This document shows, in pieces, positions 41,160 through 49,272 of a stretch of 64,000 bases of DNA. The translations under genes were made by a program, and so were the position numbers. The notes below the pieces were generated by a model, which saw only the letters and a list, made by a program, of their open reading frames with translations, was not told the origin of the DNA and ran no database searches. The DNA comes from Roseateles hydrophilus. Its GTDB lineage: Bacteria; Pseudomonadota; Gammaproteobacteria; Burkholderiales; Burkholderiaceae_C. Positions within the stretch are counted from its first letter, which is position 1; each line of letters starts with the position of its first letter. The DNA lies in the NCBI RefSeq assembly GCF_026712245.1, contig NZ_JAPPUY010000001.1, forward strand, positions 310,001-374,000. The letters run 5' to 3'.

Positions 41160-42329
41160 ATGGCCGACCAAGACGCACAAGACCGCAACCTACCCGCCTC
41201 GCCCAAGAAGATCCAGAAATCTCGGGCCGAGGGGCAGTTGCCGCGGTCGCGCGACCTGCCGCACTTCGCGATGATGGCTGCGGGCGGTGCTGCGTTGATG
41301 GCGGGTGGGCCGCTCATCATCGATGAGCTGCGCAGCATGCTGCGCACCGGCCTGCACTTCGACGCCAGCCTGCTGGCGCGGCCTGGTTTCATGGCCGAGC
41401 GACTGGTCGAGATGTCGTTGGCCTTCGCGCTCGTCGCGCTGCCGCTGGGGCTGCTGCTGATGCTGGCGGCCATCGCCAGCAACTTGGCCAGCGGGGGCTG
41501 GAACTGGACGATGAAGCCGCTGGCGCCCAAGTTCAGCCACCTGGACCCGATCGCCGGCCTCAAGCGGCTGTTCACCGGCCAGGGCCTGGGTACGGCGCTG
41601 AAGGCCGTGCTGCTGGCGCTGGTGCTGGGCATTGTGGGGGCGCTGGTGCTGAAGGATCGCCTCGCGGCCTACGTGAGCATCATGTCCGTGCCGCTGCCGT
41701 CGGCGCTGGCCTACGCGGGCCAGCAGCTCATGGGTGGGCTGGCGCTGCTGGCCGTGGCGCTGGCGGTGTTCGCGGCCATCGACGTGCCGCTGCAGCGCCA
41801 GCTGTGGCTGCGGCGCCTGCGCATGAGCCGCGAGGAGGCCAAGCAGGAACTCAAGGAGTTGGAAGGCAACATGGAGGTCAAGGCCCGCATCCGCACCAAG
41901 ATGCGCGAGATGGCCAAGCGCCGCATGCTGGCCGCCGTGCCGCAGGCCGACCTCGTGGTCATGAACCCGACCCACTATGCCGTGGCCCTCAAGTACGAGG
42001 AAGGCAAGATGGCCGCGCCCAAGGTGATTGCCAAGGGCGCGGACCTGCTGGCGCTGAAGATCCGCGACTTGGCCAAGGAGAGCAAGGTGCCCGTGTTGCA
42101 GCAGCCGGTGCTGGCGCGTGCGCTGTATGCCCACGCCAAGCTGGATCAGGAAATCCCCGCCGCGCTGTTCGGCGCCGTGGCGCAGGTGCTGGCCTACGTC
42201 TACCAGCTGCGCGCTGCATTGGCCTCGCGTCATGTGGCCCGGCCCGACATGCCCAAGCCGCATGTGCCGCCCGAGCTGGACCCGCACAACCAGCCAGGCT
42301 GGGTGCCTGACGAGGACCTCGCCGACTAG
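41160..42329 (+). CDS. flhB: Flagellar export switch protein FlhB
   Basis: A 389-residue protein. The cytoplasmic start SPKKIQKSRAEGQLPRSRDL is typical; four membrane segments follow, then the cytoplasmic domain with autocleavage motif NPTHYAVALKYE. Cleavage at N-PTH changes export from hook to filament substrates together with FliK. The C-terminal tail is short and acidic, as usual. Confidence 0.97.
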   Translation: MADQDAQDRNLPASPKKIQKSRAEGQLPRSRDLPHFAMMAAGGAALMAGGPLIIDELRSMLRTGLHFDASLLARPGFMAERLVEMSLAFALVALPLGLLLMLAAIASNLASGGWNWTMKPLAPKFSHLDPIAGLKRLFTGQGLGTALKAVLLALVLGIVGALVLKDRLAAYVSIMSVPLPSALAYAGQQLMGGLALLAVALAVFAAIDVPLQRQLWLRRLRMSREEAKQELKELEGNMEVKARIRTKMREMAKRRMLAAVPQADLVVMNPTHYAVALKYEEGKMAAPKVIAKGADLLALKIRDLAKESKVPVLQQPVLARALYAHAKLDQEIPAALFGAVAQVLAYVYQLRAALASRHVARPDMPKPHVPPELDPHNQPGWVPDEDLAD

Positions 42330-42430
42330 GCGCCGCGGCGGGCCGCGGAACAGCGCGGTTTTCCCGCCGCTTCTCCGGCTCAAGTTTGGCGGGCTGCCGC
42401 GAAAAATGCGGGTGAGACCTCTGTCGCCCC

Positions 42431-44521
42431 ATGAACCAGCTCACCGCCAAACTCCAAGCCCTGTTCGGCCCGCGTGCCGGCGTCATCGCCGCTTTGGGCG
42501 CGCCGGTGGCCGTGCTGCTGGTGCTGGCGATGATGGTGCTGCCGCTGCCGCCCTTCGCGCTGGACCTGCTGTTCACCTTCAACATCGCGATGGCGGTGAT
42601 GGTGACCATGGTGGCGGCCAACATGATCCGCCCGCTGGACTTCGCGGCCTTTCCGACCGTGCTGCTGCTGACGACGCTGATGCGCCTGTCGCTGAACGTC
42701 GCGTCCACGCGCGTGGTGCTGCTGGAGGGCCACACCGGCACGGGCGCGGCCGGCAAGGTCATCGAGGCCTTCGGGCACTTCCTGATCGGCGGCAACTTCG
42801 CGGTCGGCCTGATCGTGTTCGCCATCCTCGTGGTCATCAACTTCATCGTGGTGACCAAGGGTGCGGAGCGCATCGCCGAGGTCGGCGCGCGCTTCACGTT
42901 GGATGCGATGCCCGGCAAGCAGATGGCGGTGGATGCCGACCTGAACGCCGGCCTCATCAACGAGGCCGAGGCCAAGCGCCGCCGCGCCGAGTTGTCGGAC
43001 GAAGCGGACTTCTTCGGCTCCATGGACGGTGCCAGCAAGTTCGTGCGCGGCGATGCCATCGCGGGCATGCTGATCCTGGCGATCAACATCGTCGGCGGCT
43101 TCATCATCGGCGTGGCGCAGCACGGCCTGTCGGCCGGCCAGGCCGCCAACACCTACGTGCTGCTAGCCGTGGGTGACGCGCTCGTCGCGCAGATCCCGGC
43201 GCTGCTGATTTCGGTGGCGGCCGCGATGGTGGTGTCGCGCGTGGGCACGGACAAGGCCATCGGCAGCCAGATCGGCAAGCAGGTGTTCGGCTCGGCCAAG
43301 AGCATCGCCATCACGGCCGGGGTCATTGGCGCGCTGGGGCTGATCCCGGGCATGCCGCATGTCGTGTTCCTGCTGATCGCCTCGGGGCTGGGCTACCTGG
43401 CCTGGTGGCTGCGCAGCAAGGAGCAGGCGGCCGAGGTGGCCAAGGCCATCAAGCCGGTCGCGCCCCCGACTGAAAGCAACGGCGAGGCCAGCTGGGAGGA
43501 CCTGGTGCCCGTGGACACGCTGGGCCTGGAGGTGGGCTATCGCCTGATCACGCTGGTCGACAAGACCCGCGAGGGCGACCTGCTGAGTCGCATCAAGGGC
43601 GTGCGCCGCAAGTTCGCGCAGGAGGTCGGCTTCCTGCCGCCGCCGGTGCACATCCGCGACAACCTGGAGCTGCGCCCCAGCCAGTACCGCATCTCGCTGC
43701 GTGGCGCCGTCGTTGGCGAGGCCGAGGCCTTCCCCGGCATGTGGCTGGCCATCAACCCGGGCCATGCGACGCAGAAGCTCATCGGCACCCAGACCACCGA
43801 CCCCGCCTTCGGCCTGCCGGCCGTGTGGATCGAGGAGCGGCAAAAGGAGATGGCCCAAATGAGCGGGTTTACGGTGGTTGATTGCTCGACTGTCGTGGCC
43901 ACCCACCTTTCACACTTGATGCAAGTGCATGCGGCCAAGCTGCTGGGCCGCGTGGAGACCCAGGCCCTGGTGGAGCACCTCACCAAGCAGGCGCCGCAAT
44001 TGATCGAAGACGTGATTCCCAAGATGGTCAGCATCGCCACCCTGCAACGCGTTCTCCAGCTGCTGCTGGAAGAGGGCGTGCACGTGCGTGACATGCGCTC
44101 CATCGTCGAATGCCTGGCCGAAACCTCGGCCACCGTGACGGACCCGCAGGAGCTGGCCCGCCGCATCCGCACCCACATCGCGCCGGCCATCGTGCAGCAG
44201 ATCTACGGCAGCGTGAAGGAGCTCGACGTCATCGCGCTGGAGCCCGAGCTGGAGCGTCTCGTCACGCAGGCCCTGAACTCGCCGCACGGCGCCGCGCTGG
44301 ACCCCGGCGTGGCCGACACGCTGGCCCGCAGTGCCGCCGAGACGGCCCAGAAGCAGGAAGACCGCGGCGTGCCCGCCACGCTGCTGGTGCCCGACCTGAT
44401 TCGCGCGCCCATGGCCCGCCTGCTCAAGCGCGCCGCGCCGCGCCTCAAGGTGCTGGGCCACAGCGAGATTCCTGAGACCCACACCATCCGCATCGGCTCC
44501 ATCATCGGAGGTGCTGCTTGA
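42431..44521 (+). CDS. flhA: Flagellar export gate protein FlhA
   Basis: A 696-residue protein: eight membrane helices, then a large cytoplasmic platform that docks chaperone-substrate complexes. The FHIPEP-family block RPLDFAAFPTVLLLTTLMRL and NVASTRVVLLEGHTG is intact, as is the linker DADLNAGLINEAEAKRRRAE. The length is normal. Confidence 0.98.
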   Translation: MNQLTAKLQALFGPRAGVIAALGAPVAVLLVLAMMVLPLPPFALDLLFTFNIAMAVMVTMVAANMIRPLDFAAFPTVLLLTTLMRLSLNVASTRVVLLEGHTGTGAAGKVIEAFGHFLIGGNFAVGLIVFAILVVINFIVVTKGAERIAEVGARFTLDAMPGKQMAVDADLNAGLINEAEAKRRRAELSDEADFFGSMDGASKFVRGDAIAGMLILAINIVGGFIIGVAQHGLSAGQAANTYVLLAVGDALVAQIPALLISVAAAMVVSRVGTDKAIGSQIGKQVFGSAKSIAITAGVIGALGLIPGMPHVVFLLIASGLGYLAWWLRSKEQAAEVAKAIKPVAPPTESNGEASWEDLVPVDTLGLEVGYRLITLVDKTREGDLLSRIKGVRRKFAQEVGFLPPPVHIRDNLELRPSQYRISLRGAVVGEAEAFPGMWLAINPGHATQKLIGTQTTDPAFGLPAVWIEERQKEMAQMSGFTVVDCSTVVATHLSHLMQVHAAKLLGRVETQALVEHLTKQAPQLIEDVIPKMVSIATLQRVLQLLLEEGVHVRDMRSIVECLAETSATVTDPQELARRIRTHIAPAIVQQIYGSVKELDVIALEPELERLVTQALNSPHGAALDPGVADTLARSAAETAQKQEDRGVPATLLVPDLIRAPMARLLKRAAPRLKVLGHSEIPETHTIRIGSIIGGAA

Positions 44522-44522
44522 T

Positions 44523-44600
44523 GTGCCCCCACGCTCATATTCATTCGCTGCCCCCCGAGGGGGCGCTCGCCTCCTTTGAGGCGGCTCGGCAGGAGGCTCC
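44523..44600. repeat. Intergenic repeat family B, copy 1 (flhA-flhF gap)
   Basis: The element begins GTGCCCCCACGCTCA and contains CTGCCCCCCGAGGGGGCGC, a palindromic core, followed by inverted arms GCCTCC...GGAGGC. It fills the whole gap between the flhA stop and the flhF ATG and supplies the AGGAG ribosome site of flhF. A second copy precedes fliA (47046-47118). Confidence 0.85.
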
Positions 44601-46223
44601 ATGAACGTCCGCAAATTCACCGCGAGGACTTCCCGCGAAGCCCTCGCCCTCGTCAAGCAGGCCTTCGGCCCCGACGCGGTCGTGCTGTCCAACAAGAACG
44701 TGCCGGAAGGCGTGGAAGTGCTGGCCATGGCGCCCGAGGGCATGGGGCAGATCGAGCAGATCGCCCAGACTGCACCGCGCACCGTGGCGCGCCCGGCGGC
44801 GCAGCCGGTGGCCGCCCAGCCTCCGCAGCGCGCCAGCTTCGCCGAGCGTGCCCGCCAGGAGCCGAGCTTTGGCGCACCCGAGGTGCGCCAGGATGTCGAG
44901 CAGCTGGCCATGAGCACGCTGAGCTTCCAGGACTACGTGCGTGAGCGCGTGCTGCGCCGCCGCCAGGCCGAACTGGCCGGCCAGCCCGACCCGGTCATGG
45001 CAGCGCCGGCGCCGCAGCAGCCGCCGGCGGTGTCGCTGGACGCCGTGCGTGCCCAGCGCGAACGCCGTGCCGCCGAGGCCATGGCCGCGCTGGCACCGCG
45101 CCGCGCCGCCGCGCCCGCGCCGCGCAACATGCCGCCGGTGCTGCGCGACGAGATCCGCATCCCGCCGGCCGCGCCCGCGCGCCCGGTGCCGCTGCTCAGC
45201 GACATCGCGACGGCCGAGCCCCAGCCGCTGCCCGGTCAGCCCACGGCCACGCAACGCAGCCAGATGGACATGGCCGCCGAGCTGCGGCAGATGCGCGGCT
45301 TGATCGAGGAGCGCTTCTCGTCGCTGGCCTTCATGGAGAAGCTGCAGCGCCAGCCCGTGCAGGCGCGCCTGACGCAGAAGCTGCTGGAGCTGGGCTTCTC
45401 GCCCGCCCTGGTGCGCAAGCTGGCCGAGAGCTGCCCGTCCGAGTTCAAGGCCGGTGCCGCGCACGACGCCGCCGACGAGACCGCCTGGGCCGCCCATGTG
45501 CTGTCGCGCAACCTGCAGACCGACGAGGCCGCGCCGGCCATCGAGGACCGCGGCGGCGTGTTCGCGCTGATCGGCTCCACCGGTGTCGGCAAGACCACGA
45601 CGACCGCGAAGCTGGCCGCCCATTTCGCCACCAAGTACGGCGCCGGCCAGCTGGGCCTGATCACGCTGGACGCCTACCGCGTCGGCGCCCACGAGCAGCT
45701 GCGCGCCTACGGCCGCATCCTCGGCGTGCCGGTGCACACCGCCCACGACCGCGCATCGCTGGACGACCTGCTGGACCTGCTCGCCAGCAAGAAGCTGGTG
45801 CTCATCGACACCGCCGGCATGGCCCAGCGCGACAGCCGCACGCAGGAGCTGCTGGAGATGCTGGCCCACCCCAGCATCAAGAAGCTGCTGGTCATCAATG
45901 CCGCGCAGCAGGGCGAGACGATCGAAGATGTCGTCAACGCCTGGAAGGCGGCGGCCTGCGAAGGCGTCGTGCTCAGCAAGATCGACGAGGCCGTCAAGCT
46001 GGCCCCGGCGCTGGACACGCTGATCCGCCACAAGCTCAAGGTGCTGGGCGTGGCCAACGGCCAGCGCGTGCCGGAGGACTGGCACCGCCTGCCCAGCGTG
46101 GCCCTGGTGCAGAAGGCGCTCAAGAGCCCTGCCGCCGGTGCTTGGCGCATGGACAACACCGATGTGAACCTCATCTTCGCCGGCGCGCCGCTGAGCGATC
46201 TCGGCCCGCAGGCCCTGCACTGA
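44601..46223 (+). CDS. flhF: SRP-type GTPase FlhF (flagellar placement)
   Basis: A 540-residue protein. N-terminal basic domain (MNVRKFTARTSREALALVKQ), a long Ala/Pro/Gln-rich linker, then an SRP54-type GTPase domain: Walker A STGVGKTTTTAKLAAHF, LITLDAYRVGAHEQL, LVLIDTAGMAQRDSR, VLSKIDEAVKLAPALD. FlhF marks the site of polar flagella in many bacteria. It overlaps flhG by one base (TGATG). Confidence 0.96.
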   Translation: MNVRKFTARTSREALALVKQAFGPDAVVLSNKNVPEGVEVLAMAPEGMGQIEQIAQTAPRTVARPAAQPVAAQPPQRASFAERARQEPSFGAPEVRQDVEQLAMSTLSFQDYVRERVLRRRQAELAGQPDPVMAAPAPQQPPAVSLDAVRAQRERRAAEAMAALAPRRAAAPAPRNMPPVLRDEIRIPPAAPARPVPLLSDIATAEPQPLPGQPTATQRSQMDMAAELRQMRGLIEERFSSLAFMEKLQRQPVQARLTQKLLELGFSPALVRKLAESCPSEFKAGAAHDAADETAWAAHVLSRNLQTDEAAPAIEDRGGVFALIGSTGVGKTTTTAKLAAHFATKYGAGQLGLITLDAYRVGAHEQLRAYGRILGVPVHTAHDRASLDDLLDLLASKKLVLIDTAGMAQRDSRTQELLEMLAHPSIKKLLVINAAQQGETIEDVVNAWKAAACEGVVLSKIDEAVKLAPALDTLIRHKLKVLGVANGQRVPEDWHRLPSVALVQKALKSPAAGAWRMDNTDVNLIFAGAPLSDLGPQALH

Positions 46224-47020
46224 TGTCCCGAGGCCCGAGCATGCTCCAGGATCAAGCCCACGGTCTGCGCCGGCTGTTCGCCGCCAGCAAGACGCGCTTC
46301 GTGCCCGTCGTCAGCAACCCCGCCGTCGTCGGCGCCGGTGTGCTGCTGGAAGGCTTGTGCGCCGCCTTTGCCGAGTTGAACCTGCAGACGCTGGTGGTGG
46401 ATGCGGGCGAGTCGTCGCCCGCGCCGTCCGAGCTCGCGCAGGTCGAGTTGTCCAACTGCATCGAGCGCCTGTCGCCCCGCGTCTCCTACCTAGCCGCGCG
46501 CGGCCTGCCGATGCGCTACATCAACGCTCAGGGCTCGGCAGCATCCTTCCTGGAGGCACTGGCCGCAGCGGCGCCCGAGGCCGACGTCATCCTGCTGCAC
46601 GCACCGGCGGCCGAGCTGGCCCGTGTGGTCGCGCTGCGCGAAGTGCGCCCGCTGCTGCTGGCCGATACCGACCCGCGCAGCGTCACCGAAGCCTATGCGG
46701 GCATGAAATGGCTCACGCAGCGCGCCGGGCTCATGGTCTACAGTCTGTTGATGGCCTGCCACCCCCAATTGCGCGTGGCCACCCGCATCGCGCAACAACT
46801 GCATTCCTGCGCCGACGGCTTCCTCGGCGCGGTGCTGCGGGACTGGGCTTGCCTGGACCCGCGCGCCTCGCAGCACGCACCGCTGTCGCCCGAACTGCGC
46901 CACCTCGCCCGCGAACTGCTGCTGGCCGCGCCACCGGGTGCCGCCATCGGTGCCTCGTCTGATGCGACCCCGCTGCGCCCGCTGCGCAGCCCCGCCCACG
47001 CCCCGCTCGCCGCGCACTGA
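46223..47020 (+). CDS. flhG: FlhG/FleN-like MinD-family protein with degenerate P-loop
   Basis: A 265-residue protein in the flhG position. Its core follows the MinD/FlhG fold (GVLLEGLCAAFAELNLQTLV, VVDAG, then YAGMKWLTQRAGLMVYSLLM), but the ATP-binding KGGVGKT motif is missing: the equivalent region reads VVSNPAVVGAGV, without the P-loop lysines. FlhG normally binds ATP to limit flagellar number with FlhF. Here ATP binding is probably lost, so the role must be altered or be non-catalytic. The start at 46223 overlaps the flhF stop. Confidence 0.75.
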   Translation: MSRGPSMLQDQAHGLRRLFAASKTRFVPVVSNPAVVGAGVLLEGLCAAFAELNLQTLVVDAGESSPAPSELAQVELSNCIERLSPRVSYLAARGLPMRYINAQGSAASFLEALAAAAPEADVILLHAPAAELARVVALREVRPLLLADTDPRSVTEAYAGMKWLTQRAGLMVYSLLMACHPQLRVATRIAQQLHSCADGFLGAVLRDWACLDPRASQHAPLSPELRHLARELLLAAPPGAAIGASSDATPLRPLRSPAHAPLAAH

Positions 47021-47029
47021 CCCCCACGT

Positions 47030-47042
47030 CGGAGCTGACATG
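47030..47042. repeat. 13-bp direct repeat, left copy, flanking family B copy 2
   Basis: CGGAGCTGACATG occurs here and again at 47112-47124, exactly bracketing the family B element. The right copy contains the ribosome-binding site and start codon of fliA. Confidence 0.85.
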
Positions 47043-47045
47043 AAG

Positions 47046-47118
47046 GTGCCCCCACGTTCACTGCGTTCTCTGCCCCCCGAGGGGGCGCCTCAGCGCCTTC
47101 GGGCGGCCGTGCGGAGCT
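47046..47118. repeat. Intergenic repeat family B, copy 2 (upstream of fliA)
   Basis: GTGCCCCCACGTTCA, then CTGCCCCCCGAGGGGGCGCC and the inverted arms GGCGCCTCAGCGCC, as in copy 1 at 44523. The left direct repeat also makes a short open frame from an ATG at 47040 to a TGA at 47120, two bases before the fliA ATG. Translation of this 26-codon frame could feed ribosomes to fliA. Confidence 0.85.
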
Positions 47119-47124
47119 GACATG
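47112..47124. repeat. 13-bp direct repeat, right copy, at the fliA start
   Basis: Identical to 47030-47042 (CGGAGCTGACATG). It includes GGAG and the fliA ATG at 47122. Confidence 0.85.
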
Positions 47125-47835
47125 TACACGCCCAAAGGCCGTCTCGACAACAGCACGCTGATCAAGCAGTACAGCCCGCTGGTGCGACGCTTGGCGCATC
47201 AGATGATTGCCAAGCTGCCGGCCAACGTGGAGGTGGACGATCTGATCCAGGTGGGCCTCATCGGCCTGACCGACGCACTGTCGCGCTTTGACGCCGAGCA
47301 GGGCGTGCAGTTCGAGACCTTTGCGACCCAGCGCATCCGTGGCGCCATGCTCGACGAGCTGCGCGGCGGCGACTGGATGAGCCGCGGCACGCGCCGCCAG
47401 CAGCGCGAGATCGAGGCGGCCGTGCACAAGGTCGAACAGCGCCTGGGCCGCGCGCCCAACGAGTCCGAGATCGCCGCCGAGATGGGACTGGCGTTGCAGG
47501 AGTACCAGGACTTGCTGTCCAAGGTGCGCGGCACGCAGCTGATCTACCTGGAGGACATGTCTGGCGACGATGGCGACGAGGACTACCTCGATCGCCACGT
47601 TGCCGACGAGGCCGGCAATCCCATGCTGCAGTTGCAGGACCACCGCATGCGCGAGGCGCTGGTGGCCGCCATCAAGAACCTGCCCGAGCGCGAGCAGTTT
47701 GTGATGAGCATGTACTACGAGCACGACATGAATCTCAAGGAGATTGCGGCCGTGCTCAAGGTCACCGAGTCCCGCGTGTGCCAGCTGCACAGCCAGTCCA
47801 TCGCCAGGTTGCGCGTTAAGCTGCGCGACTGGTAG
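47122..47835 (+). CDS. fliA: Flagellar sigma factor FliA (sigma-28)
   Basis: A 237-residue sigma factor. Region 2 ([60 protein letters not shown]), region 3 and region 4 ([55 protein letters not shown]) are complete. It directs RNA polymerase to the late promoters annotated in this window. Its anti-sigma factor FlgM is not in the window. Confidence 0.98.
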   Translation: MYTPKGRLDNSTLIKQYSPLVRRLAHQMIAKLPANVEVDDLIQVGLIGLTDALSRFDAEQGVQFETFATQRIRGAMLDELRGGDWMSRGTRRQQREIEAAVHKVEQRLGRAPNESEIAAEMGLALQEYQDLLSKVRGTQLIYLEDMSGDDGDEDYLDRHVADEAGNPMLQLQDHRMREALVAAIKNLPEREQFVMSMYYEHDMNLKEIAAVLKVTESRVCQLHSQSIARLRVKLRDW

Positions 47836-47846
47836 TACACGGGGCG

Positions 47847-47882
47847 GCCACCGGTGGCGACCCCGAAAAAATAACTTCGGGG
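47847..47882 (+). promoter_or_regulatory. Two tandem hairpins between fliA and the MCP gene
   Basis: A perfect 12-base palindrome, GCCACCGGTGGC (47847-47858), is followed by a stem CCCCGAA / TTCGGGG with an 8-base loop (47861-47882). The second arm overlaps GGGGA, the only ribosome-binding-like sequence before the MCP ATG at 47891. The structure could mask that site or slow polymerase. Confidence 0.5.
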
Positions 47883-47890
47883 ACAAGCGC

Positions 47891-49237
47891 ATGTTCGGAT
47901 GGAAGAAGACCGGCGGGTCGACGGTTGACGCGCCTCGCCCGGAGGCAGTTCGCAGCGACGACAGCGCCGCGCTCGATGTGGTGCGCAGCTTGGCGCGCTC
48001 CATCTCCACCGTGGGCAAGGATGCCGCCGAGGTGCGCGGCGCGCTGGAGGACACCCAGCGCGTCATGCAGGCTCAGGGCCAGGCGATGCAGGCCCTGGCC
48101 CAGCAGCTTCAACAGATCGGCCAGGCCCAGGTGGCCATCACCACCGCCACCGCGCAAAGCGCGCAGGCGGTGCAGCGTGCGCGCGGCGCGCTTGGCGTGG
48201 TTGGCAGCGAGGTGGTGGACATGGCCGGCACGCTTGCTCAGGTGTCCAACGCGGCGGCCGAGATCACCAAGGTGTCGCTGCAGACCCGGCTGGTGGCCTT
48301 CAACGCGGCGGTGGAGGCCAAGCATGCGGGTGAGGCAGGGCGGGGCTTTGCCGTCGTTGCCGAGGCGGTGAAGGCGCTGGCCGGCCAGGTCGAGTCCTCC
48401 TCCAAGGCCATCGTCTCCGCGATTGCGACGCTGCAGGACCGCATCGACCGCTTCAGCGCCGAGCTCAGCGAGAACGCCGCGCGGCCCAGCCAGATCCACG
48501 CAGCGTTCCAGGCCGTGGATGAGGACGTGCAGCGCATCGCAGCATCGGCCGCCGAGAGTGGCCAGCAGATGGGCGTGCTCAACGAGCGGGCTCGGGCGCT
48601 GGAGCGCGAGGTGTCGGAGGCCTCTCACAACCTCAAGGTGGCCTTCGATGGCAGCGACCGTTTCCTGCGCATGTCGGAGGAACTGGTGGACCGCATGGCC
48701 AGCAGCGGTGTCGAGGTCGACGACATGCCCTTCATCCGGGCCGCGCAAGCCGCTGCGGCCGAGATCAGCGCCCTGCTGGAGGGCGCGCTGCGTGACGGCC
48801 GCATCAGCCAGGCCGACCTGTTCGACGAGCACTACAGCCCGCTGGCCGATACCAATCCGCAGCAGCACACGGCGCGCTTCTGCCGGCTGACCGACGAGCT
48901 GCTGCCAGCGGTGCAGGAGCGCACCCTGGGCTGCAGCGACAAGGTCGTGTTCTGCATCGCGGCCGACCGCAACGGCTACATCGCAACGCACAACCGCAAG
49001 TACTGCCAGCCGCAACGGCCGGGCGACCCGGTCTGGAATGCGGCCAACAGCCGCTATCGCCGCATCTTCAACGACCGCACCGGGCTCGCCTCGGCGCGCA
49101 ACACGCGGCCCTTCCTGCTGCAGACCTATCGCCGCGACATGGGCGGTGGCCGCTTTGTGGTGCTGAAGGAAGTGGCCGCGCCCATCACCGTCAATGGCCG
49201 CCATTGGGGCGGCCTGCGGCTGGCGTTCAACTTCTGA
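47891..49237 (+). CDS. Soluble methyl-accepting chemotaxis protein with C-terminal sensor domain
   Basis: A 448-residue protein with no membrane helix or signal peptide. Residues about 25-270 are MCP-like coiled coil; the hairpin tip reads [19 protein letters not shown], then [19 protein letters not shown], a variant of the usual QTNLLALNAAIEAARAGE. Residues about 295-448 form a sensor-like domain with conserved stretches [39 protein letters not shown] and [17 protein letters not shown]. It probably senses a cytoplasmic signal and feeds CheA. It is the last gene of the flhBA-flhFG-fliA run. Confidence 0.88.
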   Translation: MFGWKKTGGSTVDAPRPEAVRSDDSAALDVVRSLARSISTVGKDAAEVRGALEDTQRVMQAQGQAMQALAQQLQQIGQAQVAITTATAQSAQAVQRARGALGVVGSEVVDMAGTLAQVSNAAAEITKVSLQTRLVAFNAAVEAKHAGEAGRGFAVVAEAVKALAGQVESSSKAIVSAIATLQDRIDRFSAELSENAARPSQIHAAFQAVDEDVQRIAASAAESGQQMGVLNERARALEREVSEASHNLKVAFDGSDRFLRMSEELVDRMASSGVEVDDMPFIRAAQAAAAEISALLEGALRDGRISQADLFDEHYSPLADTNPQQHTARFCRLTDELLPAVQERTLGCSDKVVFCIAADRNGYIATHNRKYCQPQRPGDPVWNAANSRYRRIFNDRTGLASARNTRPFLLQTYRRDMGGGRFVVLKEVAAPITVNGRHWGGLRLAFNF

Positions 49238-49243
49238 CGCGGT

Positions 49244-49272
49244 GCTGCTTGCCGCTCACACGCGGCGGCAGC
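49244..49272. terminator. Hairpin between convergent MCP and diguanylate cyclase genes
   Basis: An imperfect stem, GCTGC-tt-GCCGC / GCGGC-g-GCAGC, with a 6-base loop fills the 35-base gap between the two stops. No T-run on either side; a weak bidirectional terminator at best. Confidence 0.35.

Noticed and set aside
47040-47120. A 26-codon open frame before fliA as a genuine gene
   Set aside because: It is made of repeat sequence and the duplicated fliA start. It is treated as a possible leader in the findings, not as a protein gene.
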